From NCBI RefSeq assembly GCF_019880205.1, contig NZ_CP082292.1, positions 2,914,001-2,978,000 of the forward strand: 64,000 bases of DNA. The letters run 5' to 3'. Source of the DNA: Pantoea alfalfae. GTDB lineage: Bacteria; Pseudomonadota; Gammaproteobacteria; Enterobacterales; Enterobacteriaceae. The notes beneath the pieces are model-generated. The model was not told where the DNA came from, ran no database searches, and saw nothing but the letters and a program-made list of their open reading frames with translations. Every line of letters begins with the position of its first letter. The first letter of the stretch is position 1. Made by a program: the position numbers and the translations under genes. This document shows positions 11,513 to 19,987 of the stretch, piece by piece.

Positions 11513-11644
11513 ATTTAACCTTTCGACTTTATTGAATCACGGTGACTGTTATTTACGCGCAGTTTGCCTGTGACGACAACTGGAATCTGTAACAGAGTAA
11601 GATCTTTGCTGTAGCGAATATGTGGTGTTTCCCGGTTCAGGCAA

Positions 11645-12436
11645 TCACTTCAGCTCAGGCCGTTCAAAACGCCGGTTTTCAAGAACCGGTAATACCCGGC
11701 GGGCATAGGCAATACGCTCAGGATCAAGATCGGCAAACAGCAGTGCCGGAGACTCAGCCGCATTTGCCACCGCCACGCCCAGTGGATCGACGACCAGACT
11801 ATTACCAATATTGCGTGGACCACACTCACCTACCGCCACCATATAACAGGTGTTCTCCAGCGCACGGGCACGGGTCAACAGCTCCCAGTGCATCTCTTTA
11901 AGCGGACCTTTTACCCATGCAGCAGGGAGCACCAGCACTTGCGCACCATCCAGCGCCAGCCGACGCGCCAGTTCCGGGAAGCGCACGTCATAGCAGGTCA
12001 TCAATCCGACTGTCATTCCCGCGACGTCAATCAGCGGCGGAATGATGTGGCCCGGATTGACCCGCTGTGACTCCTGCATCGCAAAGGCATCGTACAGATG
12101 CAGCTTTTCATAGGCGGCGATGATTTTACCCTTACGAATAGCCACCAGCACGTTGAGCGCTTTATGCTGCCCGGTGGGAACATGAACGCTCATTATGGTA
12201 GTCAGCGCATTGTGTTCACTGGTGGCCAGCAACTGGCTGAGGAAAGGGCCATCCAGTGGCTGCGCCGCCTTCACCACTAAATCGGGATCGGCATTATCGC
12301 GCGCCAGCACCGCTTCCGGCAGCACCAGCAAATCGGCGCCGCCTTCTGCCGCCCGCTGCATTAAGTCCAGACAGGTATCAGCGTTCTCCTGCCATTCACG
12401 GCTCACTGCAAATTGCCCTAACGCCACTTTCATCAT
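11645..12436 (-). CDS. ybeM: Carbon-nitrogen hydrolase, deaminated glutathione amidase-like
   Basis: Nitrilase-superfamily amidase of the Nit1/YbeM group, which hydrolyses deaminated glutathione as a metabolite-repair step. The catalytic triad is visible: Glu41 (LLVLPEAV), Lys111 (YEKLHLYD) and Cys148 (MTCYDVRFPE). 263 residues. In E. coli K-12 the same locus beside tatE carries a broken ybeM; here the frame is intact. The substrate is inferred from the family and the position. Confidence 0.87.
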   Translation of the reverse strand: MMKVALGQFAVSREWQENADTCLDLMQRAAEGGADLLVLPEAVLARDNADPDLVVKAAQPLDGPFLSQLLATSEHNALTTIMSVHVPTGQHKALNVLVAIRKGKIIAAYEKLHLYDAFAMQESQRVNPGHIIPPLIDVAGMTVGLMTCYDVRFPELARRLALDGAQVLVLPAAWVKGPLKEMHWELLTRARALENTCYMVAVGECGPRNIGNSLVVDPLGVAVANAAESPALLFADLDPERIAYARRVLPVLENRRFERPELK

Positions 12437-12479
12437 TGTTCTTCTCCTGCAGCGCCGGCAATATTACTCCCGGCGTCAG

Positions 12480-12638
12480 TTATCGGTGGATCAGCCCCTG
12501 CTGATAGTGCCCGTATTCGGCGTGAGCCATCATCTTCTCATTGGCGCTAAAACCATTGTGCTGCCAGCAAAGCAGACATTCCTGCGTCATGCACCGCAAA
12601 TCCTTAGCCAGCCACGGCAACGTATCGTCCTTATTCAT
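12480..12638 (-). CDS. Possible 52-aa protein of unknown function
   Basis: An open frame starting MNKDDTLPWLAKDLRC, with three cysteines and a CMTQECLLCW segment. It lies between ybeM and the GNAT gene and reads in the same direction as both. Its only ribosome-site candidate is a run of nine G (12648-12656 on the plus strand as C) about 10 bases before the ATG. Base use looks coding, but I recognise no family. Real-gene status is uncertain. Confidence 0.45.
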   Translation of the reverse strand: MNKDDTLPWLAKDLRCMTQECLLCWQHNGFSANEKMMAHAEYGHYQQGLIHR

Positions 12639-12905
12639 GTATGCTCGCCCCCCCCCAGCTTAATAGTGCTGGCGGCCTGTGTATGGCTTTACCTTCGACA
12701 GCGTGCCACCGGTTTGCAGAGGCCTGCTGTCCGCCAGAGAGCGAACCCTCACGGCAACCGTTTCTGCTGTCCGGTTGCCACCGTGAAAGCAGAAAGTGCT
12801 GACAGGCACAGGATGCAGCGATCAGTCATCATTTCTGTCGCCAGCCTCAGGAAGGCACTGTGGAAAAATATCGCCGACGTGCGGGTCGTCACTCTGGTCG
12901 GGAAG

Positions 12906-13337
12906 TTAACCCACTTGCAGATCTTTGATGAGATAACAGGGTGACTCAGTATAGCCTTCGCGAGCGTAGAACTGATTCGCCTTAAGACGTGACTGATGGC
13001 AATGAACTTCCATACGGTCGCAGCCATGACGCGCAGCCAGCGTTTCAGCGTGCTGAAGCAGCTGCTGGCCGACGCCTTTACTGCGCTCACCTTCTGCAAT
13101 GCAGAAATAGCTGATGCGGGCGAAATCGCCGGCCAGGGCAAGCTGAGGGATAAAATGGAGGGAAAGGAAACCCAGCACCTGGCTGCCATGTTCAGCCACC
13201 AGCAATACTTCACTGGGATCGCTGCATAACTGTGCCAGGCGCTGTTCAATAAAGCTTTCGGTACCGCCGTAGCCTAACTCGCTTAACAGGGCACTCAACG
13301 CAAAACTGTCTTTTAACTCCGCCTGACGTATCTTCAT
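12906..13337 (-). CDS. GNAT family N-acetyltransferase
   Basis: 143-residue acetyl-CoA-dependent acetyltransferase of unknown substrate. It starts MKIRQAELKDSFALSALL, typical of the first strand and helix. The acetyl-CoA loop is RSKGVGQQLLQHAE in motif A, and FYAREGYTES forms the usual C-terminal motif. It stands alone between cspE and the ybeM block. The 267 bp downstream of it (12639-12905) show no gene apart from the C9 tract. Confidence 0.85.
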   Translation of the reverse strand: MKIRQAELKDSFALSALLSELGYGGTESFIEQRLAQLCSDPSEVLLVAEHGSQVLGFLSLHFIPQLALAGDFARISYFCIAEGERSKGVGQQLLQHAETLAARHGCDRMEVHCHQSRLKANQFYAREGYTESPCYLIKDLQVG

Positions 13338-13516
13338 CCTGCCTCCTCACTCACCAGATTCTGTCGCTCAGTTATATAGCGTCACACGCTAAAAAGCTGT
13401 ATGCCGGGTTGTTATGAATATGTTACGAGGATTTATTGTGAGCCGCCGCGCAGTTTGTGCGGCCTCAGGGACGATGCAGAGGGTACGATGAAGAGGATGA
13501 AGTGCAGATGACAGGC

Positions 13517-13548
13517 ATAAAAAAACCCGCCATAAGGCGGGTTTTTAG
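13517..13548 (-). terminator. Terminator of cspE
   Basis: Perfect 11-bp stem AAAAACCCGCC / GGCGGGTTTTT with a four-base loop. It has T tracts on both strands, so it can work in either direction. It lies 17 bp beyond the cspE stop. Confidence 0.85.
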
Positions 13549-13564
13549 AATTCTGACTGTTAAC

Positions 13565-13774
13565 TTACAGACTGATAACGTTAGCAGCAGATGGGCCTTT
13601 AGCACCGTCGGTGATTTCAAACTCTACGCGCTGACCTTCAGCCAGAGTTTTGAAGCCGTTGCTCTGGATTGCAGAGAAATGTACGAATACATCTTTGCTG
13701 CCATCTTCAGGAGTAATGAAACCGAATCCTTTAGATTCATTAAACCACTTAACGTTACCTTTGATCTTAGACAT
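13565..13774 (-). CDS. cspE: Cold-shock-family RNA chaperone CspE
   Basis: Single-stranded nucleic-acid-binding protein that melts RNA structure and acts as an antiterminator. 69 residues forming one cold-shock OB fold, with RNP1 (KGFGFI) and RNP2 (VFVHF) intact. The start [18 protein letters not shown] and the end [10 protein letters not shown] fit CspE/CspC; the choice of CspE rests on residues and on position near tatE. It is preceded by a long untranslated stretch. Confidence 0.9.
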   Translation of the reverse strand: MSKIKGNVKWFNESKGFGFITPEDGSKDVFVHFSAIQSNGFKTLAEGQRVEFEITDGAKGPSAANVISL

Positions 13775-14494
13775 CTATATTACCTTTACATGAAAAATGG
13801 ACACTAAACTGTGTCGCTGTCTAGTACAGCAATTGTGGAGGGATTTGTCCAGCATGATTTGATGAAAAAGTGATAAATATCGACTTTCTGTGCATCCATC
13901 ACACTTTCCTGCTTTTCAACTTGCGAAACCCGCCTGAACGGGTAACGCGGATGGGGCTGTTCCCACACGCTAACCCGCTGGAAAGGCATATCTTTTTTAT
14001 TTCATACAGATATGCCATTCACGTTAAAAAGAAAAATCTCATTAAGAGTTGCACCTGCTTTTCCTGACACTTTAGCTGGCAAAACAGCACTATTTTCCAC
14101 TTTTATCAGGCATGTAAAAAACCTGAAACACGCATGTTTTTTCAGGCGTTACCGGGCACCGCTGTAATTCTGACCTTTTAATGATCACAACAGCGCATTT
14201 TTTCCGCACCCCGAAGCCGGTTTTTTCGGGAAAATTTAATTCCGAGCGCTGTTCAGCCCAGTCAGAGCAGGCTATTCGCGGATAAGTCAGACAAAAAACC
14301 ATAAACATTGAGCAGGATCAATGAACTGCCTTTTAGAGAATAAATTCGCATTTGGCAACAAACAATTAACCTGATAAGCCACTACTTTCCTCACTGCAGG
14401 CCGGAATAATATTGCGCTGCAATAGATAAATTTTTCTTAAGATGTCAGGGACGGGCATGGGTGAATGCTCAGTGAAATGGAGGATAAACCTAAG
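13775..14494. other. Intergenic stretch between cspE and the zinc-ribbon gene
   Basis: About 720 bp with no convincing gene. The part next to cspE should hold its promoter and leader. Short open frames on both strands lack ribosome sites and family features. The right half is AT-rich. Confidence 0.6.
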
Positions 14495-14701
14495 ATGGTG
14501 ATGAAAATACGCTGTACCCAGTGTGGAAGCGCCAGGTTCATATTTACTGATTACAGAGAAGGTGATCGCAACTTTCATGGTGCCTGCTGCGCAAGCTGTA
14601 AAAAGCCGCTGGGGTCGCAGGATCTGCTGCCCAATACGCCGATAGATCCCATTACGCACTATCTGCTGGCCAGCCAGAAAACAGCGCGGGCACCTGATTA
14701 G
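14495..14701 (+). CDS. Small zinc-ribbon protein
   Basis: 68-residue protein with two CxxC knuckles (CTQC near the start, then CCASC about 28 residues later) spaced like a zinc ribbon. A GSARFIFTDYREGDRNFHG strand segment and a KKPLG motif also appear. It resembles small cold-shock-associated zinc-binding proteins of enterobacteria (YmcF type) in layout only. The ATG at 14495 is preferred because TGGAGGA lies 10 bp upstream; ATGs at 14465 and 14477 lack a good site. Confidence 0.7.
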   Translation: MVMKIRCTQCGSARFIFTDYREGDRNFHGACCASCKKPLGSQDLLPNTPIDPITHYLLASQKTARAPD

Positions 14702-14738
14702 GTGCCCGCTGTCGCTGAAGCTTTAAAAAAATATGACA

Positions 14739-14822
14739 TCAGAAAATCAGTTTGAACACCCCTGTCAGGGTCAGCAAGCCCACGACGAATATGATCGCGA
14801 TAATCCACAGAATAATTTTCAT
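14739..14822 (-). CDS. yohP: 27-aa membrane peptide, YohP-like
   Basis: A 28-codon frame encoding MKIILWIIAIIFVVGLLTLTG followed by VFKLIF. This is a single membrane helix and closely matches the E. coli small protein YohP (27 residues, same MKIILW start and TGVFK-IF end as I recall it). An AAAGGAAAT ribosome site precedes the ATG. YohP is reported to be delivered to the inner membrane by an unusual mRNA-targeting route; its job is unknown. The gene is too short for ordinary gene callers. Confidence 0.8.
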   Translation of the reverse strand: MKIILWIIAIIFVVGLLTLTGVFKLIF

Positions 14823-15079
14823 TTCCTTTTCCCCTCACTGATTAAACATTTTTCCTGTAAGCAGTATAGACAGAAAAATATGTCATGCTGCTTCACTCAG
14901 GGTTCAACTGCTCATAAGTTCAGCAGATTTCGCTTTTATTTATGTTCTGAGATAACGATCGCAACACCACTTTTTACCGGCCCTCTTTCTTCGTTTTACA
15001 GACTACTCCTGGCTAAAATTCAGGCGGTAAGGCATGCCTTAGTAGTGATGAGATTGAAAATGAGTCGCGAGGAGATCTT

Positions 15080-15325
15080 ATGAGCACGATTAATACCAGC
15101 ATGGGCCGCTACAGCCTCAAGGCAAAAAACAGCGGTAACCACATCAAAGGTTCTTTCGCCATCAACGATGAAGGCGGCACGCAGCTCTCTATGCAGGAGT
15201 TTGACGAGCACTATCTTGATGATGTGGTAAACAACGTTATCTATCCGGTCACCGGCGGCAACCGTGAAATTGCGCGTGCGCTGCGGGAACAGATGGTCAA
15301 AGCCGGATTTGAACCACCTCATTAA
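15080..15325 (+). CDS. 81-aa hypothetical protein
   Basis: Starts MSTINTSMGRYSLKAKNSGNH, preceded by an AGGAG site at proper distance, and is followed by a strong terminator, so it is very likely real. It is soluble with no signal peptide; a Gly-rich front is followed by an acidic middle (QEFDEHYLDD) and a short helix (REIARALREQMVKAGF). I do not recognise the family. Confidence 0.75.
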   Translation: MSTINTSMGRYSLKAKNSGNHIKGSFAINDEGGTQLSMQEFDEHYLDDVVNNVIYPVTGGNREIARALREQMVKAGFEPPH

Positions 15326-15354
15326 GGGGCCAGATTTACACGGTTACAGACCTG

Positions 15355-15380
15355 TGGGCCGCGCTTTGCGGCCCTTTTTA
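15355..15380 (+). terminator. Terminator after the 81-aa gene
   Basis: Stem GGGCCGC / GCGGCCC with a five-base loop, followed by TTTTT, 30 bp past the stop codon. Confidence 0.85.
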
Positions 15381-15468
15381 TCGTCGTGGTTATGGGCTGT
15401 GAATAAATGGCCAACGATGCCGTCCGCGATAAACAAGCAAACGGGCTGGAGAGAAGCAAAAGCGGAGT

Positions 15469-15492
15469 GCCGCTGGCAGGCCTGCCAGCGGC
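15469..15492. terminator. Perfect 24-bp palindrome at the end of gntT
   Basis: Two 12-bp arms (GCCGCTGGCAGG and its exact complement) with no loop between them, 6 bp beyond the gntT stop. On the minus strand it is followed after seven bases by TTTTGC. It is probably the gntT terminator, although the T tract is weak and displaced. Confidence 0.55.
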
Positions 15493-15498
15493 CAGAGG

Positions 15499-16815
15499 TT
15501 AAATCGCCCAGGAGAGCAGCAGGCAACCTACCAGACCACAGACCGAAATAATGGTCTCCAGTGCCGACCAGGAGCGAATGGTTTCGCCAATCGTCAGGTT
15601 GAAATACTCTTTGAACAGCCAGAAGCCAGGGTCATTAACGTGTGAGAAGATCACGCTGCCGGACCCCACAGCGATCACCATCAGTTCCGGGCTGGCACCA
15701 CTTGTGACAATCAACGGTGCCACGATGCCACCAGCGGTAATCGCCGCTACCGTGGCAGACCCCAGGGCAATACGCAGCACGGCAGCAATCGACCAGGCCA
15801 TAAAGATGGGTGAGAGCTGGGTAGAGTGCATCATGCTGGCGATATATTTATCCACGCCGCTGTCCACCAGCACCTGTTTGAAAGCACCGCCACCGCCAAT
15901 GATCAGCAGCATCATGGCAATGATTTTAATCGAGTCGGTCAGGGTGTCCATCACCTGTTCCATCGTACGACCGCGATTCAGACCAAAGGTGAAGATCGCA
16001 ATCAGCACCGCAATCAGCGTTGCCATTACCGGGTCACCAAAGAACTCCGCATAGGGCAGCAGTACGTGCCCTTTAGGCAACAGCATCTCCGCCACGGCAC
16101 GCAGCGCCATCAGCACCACCGGAACCAGGGCCGTCCAGACGCTAACGCCAAAGCTGGGCATTTCCGCTTCGGTAAAGGTTTTCGGGTTGTAAAGCCCCTG
16201 CGGAATCGGTTTGTCGATATTCTTCAGGAAACGGGCATAAACCGGACCTGCCAGAATCACCGTAGGGATACCCAGCAGCGTACCGAACAGCAGCGTTTTA
16301 CCCATGTCAGCATTAAACAGCGTGGCAATAGCCGTCGGGCCGGGGTGTGGCGGAAGAAAACCGTGCGTCACTGAAAGAGCCGCCGCCATCGGTACCCCGA
16401 CATAGAGAAGCGGTACACGCGCAGACGCCGCCACGCTGAACACCAGCGGCAGCATCAGGACAAAGCCAACTTCGTAGAACAGCGCGAAGCCGACGATAAA
16501 ACCGGTCAGCACCAGCGCCCACTGAATATGCTTAGTGCCGAATTTTTCAATCAGAGTGGTGGCAATACGCTGCGCGCCGCCGCAATCGGCCAGCAACTTA
16601 CCGAGCATGGCACCAAAGCCCATGATCAGCGCGAGGCTGCCAAGCGTGCCACCCACGCCCGCTTTGATTGAGGTAATGACTTTATTAACCGGCATGCCCT
16701 GCATCACACCGACCGCCAGCGCCACCAGGATCAGCGCGATAAATCCATTAAGCTTAAAGCGAATCATCAGCAGCAGCAGTAACGCGACGCCGATCGCCAC
16801 ATAGAGTAATGGCAT
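15499..16815 (-). CDS. gntT: High-affinity gluconate:H+ symporter
   Basis: Inner-membrane GntP-family permease for gluconate. 438 residues, exactly the E. coli GntT length, with about 12-14 membrane spans. Long conserved segments are present, including GGTLGSLALIMGFGAMLGK, LSVTHGFLPPHPGPTA, IIGGGGAFKQVL and SHVNDPGFWLFKEY. The gene is transcribed away from the iron-type alcohol dehydrogenase, and the shared upstream region carries two GntR-type operators. GntU and GntP paralogues are less likely on sequence. Confidence 0.93.
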   Translation of the reverse strand: MPLLYVAIGVALLLLLMIRFKLNGFIALILVALAVGVMQGMPVNKVITSIKAGVGGTLGSLALIMGFGAMLGKLLADCGGAQRIATTLIEKFGTKHIQWALVLTGFIVGFALFYEVGFVLMLPLVFSVAASARVPLLYVGVPMAAALSVTHGFLPPHPGPTAIATLFNADMGKTLLFGTLLGIPTVILAGPVYARFLKNIDKPIPQGLYNPKTFTEAEMPSFGVSVWTALVPVVLMALRAVAEMLLPKGHVLLPYAEFFGDPVMATLIAVLIAIFTFGLNRGRTMEQVMDTLTDSIKIIAMMLLIIGGGGAFKQVLVDSGVDKYIASMMHSTQLSPIFMAWSIAAVLRIALGSATVAAITAGGIVAPLIVTSGASPELMVIAVGSGSVIFSHVNDPGFWLFKEYFNLTIGETIRSWSALETIISVCGLVGCLLLSWAI

Positions 16816-16926
16816 AGGTTTTCTCCACCTTGCACACTGAAGGGTATTCAGTGTCGGTTTATTATCATGATCCCCTGAGGGCTACAAAACAGTGCGCTGT
16901 AAGATGCTTACACATCCCGACAAACG

Positions 16927-16956
16927 CTGTTACCGATAACATGTTAAGGGTAACAT
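16927..16956. promoter_or_regulatory. Tandem GntR-type operators upstream of gntT
   Basis: Two overlapping palindromes: TGTTACCGATAACA (16928-16941) and ATGTTAAGGGTAACAT (16941-16956). Both fit the gluconate repressor consensus ATGTTACCGGTAACAT closely. They lie about 110-140 bp upstream of gntT and about 150 bp upstream of the divergent dehydrogenase, so gluconate should derepress gntT and may also affect the dehydrogenase. Confidence 0.8.
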
Positions 16957-17106
16957 CCGCAGGAAAGCACCACCCTGCCGACGGTGAATTTCTGTTTTGC
17001 GAAGATGATCAACTTTTTGCCAGCGTGTTATCAGAAAGTTTGCCCATGCTGGCGCCGCGCTTTTCGTTACACTCAGATTTTAGCGAAATGTAAAAAGGAT
17101 GCGCTG

Positions 17107-18255
17107 GTGAGTGAGAACCTGAGTGAGCTGTACAGTAATCAACGAACCCTCTTTGGCCGCGGCAGTCTGGATAAACTGGTGCCGCTGCTGGCCGCCCGGC
17201 CACAACCTACCCTGCTGTTTTGCGGACAATCTTTCCTCCAGGGGGCGGCCTATGCCCGGATAAAAGCTGAACTCAACGATCACATCCTCGGCTACGAAAT
17301 TGTCAGCCATGAAGCTTCGCCCGCTGAGATCGATGGCTGGGTTGCCCGCTGGCGTGGTCATGTTGATCGGGTATTAGCGATTGGCGGAGGCAGCGTGCTG
17401 GATGCGGCGAAAGCCTTTAGCGCCATGATCCAACACCCGCTGCCCACCGCTCGCTATCTGGAGAAGGTGGGTGATACCGCAGTTCAGCCCATCACGCTGC
17501 CGCTGATTGCGGTCCCGACGACTGCCGGGACCGGCAGCGAAGTCACGCAAAATGCGGTAGTAACCGACCAGCAGGATATTCAGATCAAAGCGTCACTGCG
17601 TCATCCGGTCTTTGTGCCGGAGGTAGCGATTCTTGACCCGGATTTGCTGAAAGGCGCGCCTGATCACGTGCTGGCGACCTGCGGCATCGATGCTTTTACC
17701 CACCTGTTTGAAGCGTATCTCTCCGGCAAAGGCAACTTGTTCACCCGCCAGCTGGCGCTGACCGGTCTGCGTCAGTTTGTTCAGGCGTGGCCTGCACTCA
17801 ATCGCGAGGATGCGGCGGGTGATGCGGCACGTGAAGCAATGATGATGGCATCGTGGCTGGGGGGCGTCACTCTCAGCAGCGCGGGTCTGGGGGTGATCCA
17901 CGGTATTGCCGGGGAAGTGGGCGCGATTAAACCGTACCATCACGGTGAAGTGTGCGGACGCCTGCTGTTTCCGTTCCTGGATCTGCTGTCTGACAGCCAG
18001 CAACCGCTGCAGCATACGCTGATGGCGGAACTGCACCCGCAGCTCTTCAGCGAATCCACAGATTCACCGGCACAGTTTCTGAAACAGTGGCTGCAGCAGC
18101 AGGCTATCACGCCATTCTGGCAGGATGGCCCGTCGCTGAGCCGCACTGAGGTGGAGTGGATTCTGGCGCGTGCCAACAGCAAAAATTCGCTGGTGAATTA
18201 CAGCCGCGAACAGATGCGGACAATGATTGCGCAGGCCTGGCAAATCACGGCGTGA
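17107..18255 (+). CDS. Iron-containing alcohol dehydrogenase
   Basis: Group III (Fe-ADH) NAD(P)-dependent oxidoreductase of unknown substrate. I chose the GTG at 17107, 7 bp after AAAAGGA, giving 382 residues, the usual size; the open frame reaches back to 16984 without homology. Motifs: GGGSVLDAAKA for nucleotide binding, VPTTAGTGSEVTQNAV, and metal ligands in CGIDAFTHLFEAY (Asp, His), SAGLGVIHG and KPYHHGEVCG. It is divergent from gntT and shares its operator region. Confidence 0.88.
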   Translation: MSENLSELYSNQRTLFGRGSLDKLVPLLAARPQPTLLFCGQSFLQGAAYARIKAELNDHILGYEIVSHEASPAEIDGWVARWRGHVDRVLAIGGGSVLDAAKAFSAMIQHPLPTARYLEKVGDTAVQPITLPLIAVPTTAGTGSEVTQNAVVTDQQDIQIKASLRHPVFVPEVAILDPDLLKGAPDHVLATCGIDAFTHLFEAYLSGKGNLFTRQLALTGLRQFVQAWPALNREDAAGDAAREAMMMASWLGGVTLSSAGLGVIHGIAGEVGAIKPYHHGEVCGRLLFPFLDLLSDSQQPLQHTLMAELHPQLFSESTDSPAQFLKQWLQQQAITPFWQDGPSLSRTEVEWILARANSKNSLVNYSREQMRTMIAQAWQITA

Positions 18256-18277
18256 TCCAGGGGCGCGCTGGCCTTTC

Positions 18278-18298
18278 GACCTGCCAGGCTGGCAGGTC
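18278..18298. terminator. Palindrome between convergent genes
   Basis: Two perfect 10-bp arms (GACCTGCCAG and its complement) around one central G, between the ends of the convergent dehydrogenase and HAD genes. It has no T tract. It shares the CCTGCCAG core with the palindrome at 15469-15492. Confidence 0.45.
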
Positions 18299-18334
18299 AT
18301 GCAACAGCTCAGCGCTATCCTGGCGCCTTCATTC

Positions 18335-19174
18335 TCAGCGGCTCAGGGCGGCAAAAGGCCCCTCGCCTGCCAGCATCTGCTCAATGATCTGCAACACGCC
18401 CTGCTCATTATTAGACGGCGCGGCATAACGTGCCGCCTGCTTCACCCGCTGCGGCGCATTGTCCATGGCAAAACTGAAGCCGGACTGTTTCAGCATCTCC
18501 AGATCGTTACCGCCATCGCCAAAGGCCAGCACCTGGTCATGCGTGATCCCCCAGCGTTTTGCCAGCAGATCCAGACCGTGCGCTTTGTGATTTCCCGGCA
18601 CGATCAGATCCACCGAGCCATGACCGCTTGACGTCGCGGCCACGCGTCCCTGGTGCAGTCGCTCAATATCCGCCATCAATGGCTCGATGTAGTCGTCAGA
18701 GAGATTCAGCGCGAACTTAAACAGCCGGTCATCCTGCACCTCATCCAGATGATGAATCGGCTTCAGCCGGTGACAGTAATGGCGCATCTTCTTCAGCCAG
18801 CTCTCTTCCATGCCGTCGAAGTAATACGCGCTGTTACGACCACACAGCAGGTAACGCAGGCCGGGATAGTTGCCGTTTTGCAGGGTGCCGATTACCGCTT
18901 CAACATCGCAGCGTTCAAAGGCACCGCAAAACAGCTCCTCATCACGGTCAATAATCCATGCACCATTTTCCGCCACAAACGCGATATCGCTGGCGATCGC
19001 CGGGAAAAAGGATTTGAGCTGGTAATACTGATTGCCGCTGGCCACCACAAATTTGATGTCGCGGGCGGTGAGTTGCTGATAGCAGGCGAGAAAGCGGGAT
19101 CGGTTGTACTGCTTGTTATCGTCCAGAAACGTGCCATCCATATCTACCGCAACCATCTTAACCGTCGTCATCAT
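18335..19174 (-). CDS. HAD-superfamily sugar phosphatase, YbiV/SupH-like
   Basis: Cof-type (HAD IIB) phosphatase acting on sugar phosphates or related small molecules. Motif I is DMDGTFLDD near residue 11; motif II lies in VASGNQYYQL; a Lys lies in VPGNHKAHGL and motif IV is GDGGNDLEML. The phrase FVVASGNQYYQLKSFFP is characteristic of YbiV. 279 residues. It stands alone, convergent with the dehydrogenase. Substrate is inferred only from family. Confidence 0.88.
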   Translation of the reverse strand: MMTTVKMVAVDMDGTFLDDNKQYNRSRFLACYQQLTARDIKFVVASGNQYYQLKSFFPAIASDIAFVAENGAWIIDRDEELFCGAFERCDVEAVIGTLQNGNYPGLRYLLCGRNSAYYFDGMEESWLKKMRHYCHRLKPIHHLDEVQDDRLFKFALNLSDDYIEPLMADIERLHQGRVAATSSGHGSVDLIVPGNHKAHGLDLLAKRWGITHDQVLAFGDGGNDLEMLKQSGFSFAMDNAPQRVKQAARYAAPSNNEQGVLQIIEQMLAGEGPFAALSR

Positions 19175-19272
19175 GACTCCTTACACAGGAAATTTCAGCG
19201 TGGAGTCTCAGGATAGCCGCTGGCGCAGCAAAACGGAAAGAAACAGGGATGGCCGCAGCCATCCCCGGGGGA

Positions 19273-19716
19273 TTAATTCAGAGCGCTGTTCAGCACCAGC
19301 GCGGTAATCACTCCGGTTGCAGCAGCAATCAGCACATAGTTGCCGTCGATGTTTGCCCAGTGATAACCACGCGGCGGTTCACGCAGACCGCGTTCATGCC
19401 AGTCGGCTACACGGTAACGGTCGCCGCGAAATTCCTGCGGGACAGGATGGCCGCGACGGAAATCGTGGCCCTGCCAGGCGAAATGGTCACGGTCATTGCG
19501 GGATTCTCTGCCACGATGGTTATTATCCTCATCATGCCGGTTATTGCCGCGGTCTCGTTTCTGGTCAGGACCGCGATTTTCAGAACGTTTATCACTGTTC
19601 TGATGCGGCACAGGCATGCGGTGTCCGTCATCATGATCGTCTGCCAGTGAAACCTGAGAGAAGAGCGTGCTGCAGGTTAAAAGTGAAGCGATAAGCGTGA
19701 GTGTTGTTTTTTTCAT
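19273..19716 (-). CDS. RcnB family periplasmic protein
   Basis: 147 residues with a signal peptide (MKKTTLTLIASLLTCSTLF...), a His/Asp/Arg-rich low-complexity middle (about residues 27-80) and the RcnB domain (YRVADWHERGLREPPRGYHW), ending in a hydrophobic segment IAAATGVITALVLN. RcnB in E. coli affects nickel and cobalt homeostasis; many relatives of this length have unknown roles. No rcnA efflux gene lies nearby, so a metal role is not supported by context. Confidence 0.85.
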   Translation of the reverse strand: MKKTTLTLIASLLTCSTLFSQVSLADDHDDGHRMPVPHQNSDKRSENRGPDQKRDRGNNRHDEDNNHRGRESRNDRDHFAWQGHDFRRGHPVPQEFRGDRYRVADWHERGLREPPRGYHWANIDGNYVLIAAATGVITALVLNSALN

Positions 19717-19949
19717 GATACTGCCTCCGGAAATAACGGCTGTTCAGGCACCGTTGCCCGGCATCATGGCAATAATCCTGGCGGGGGACATCTGTAAAAG
19801 TCTTAAAATCCGGTAACTTACACACTATTACGCTTGCTTAGCGCTTTCTTAACACGGGTCATATCCTTACAACTTTCCTGACGCAATTCAGATTTCAACC
19901 GCGCAGCCTGAGCATCGCGCCTCAGGCTGACCCGTTAAAACCTGTTCAA

Positions 19950-19977
19950 CGTCAGGGTGCTGAAACGCACCCCGACG
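19950..19977 (-). terminator. Hairpin after the solute-binding protein gene
   Basis: Stem CGTC-A-GGGTGC / GCACCC-C-GACG with a TGAAAC loop, about 10 bp beyond the gene's stop on the minus strand. A short TTTT occurs a further 15 bp on, so its strength is doubtful. Confidence 0.45.
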
Positions 19978-19987
19978 CTTTACCCGG

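Noticed and set aside
12195..12944. 249-codon plus-strand frame spanning ybeM and the gap after it
   Set aside because: It overlaps the nitrilase gene with its intact catalytic triad, and the extension into the gap shows no protein-like pattern.
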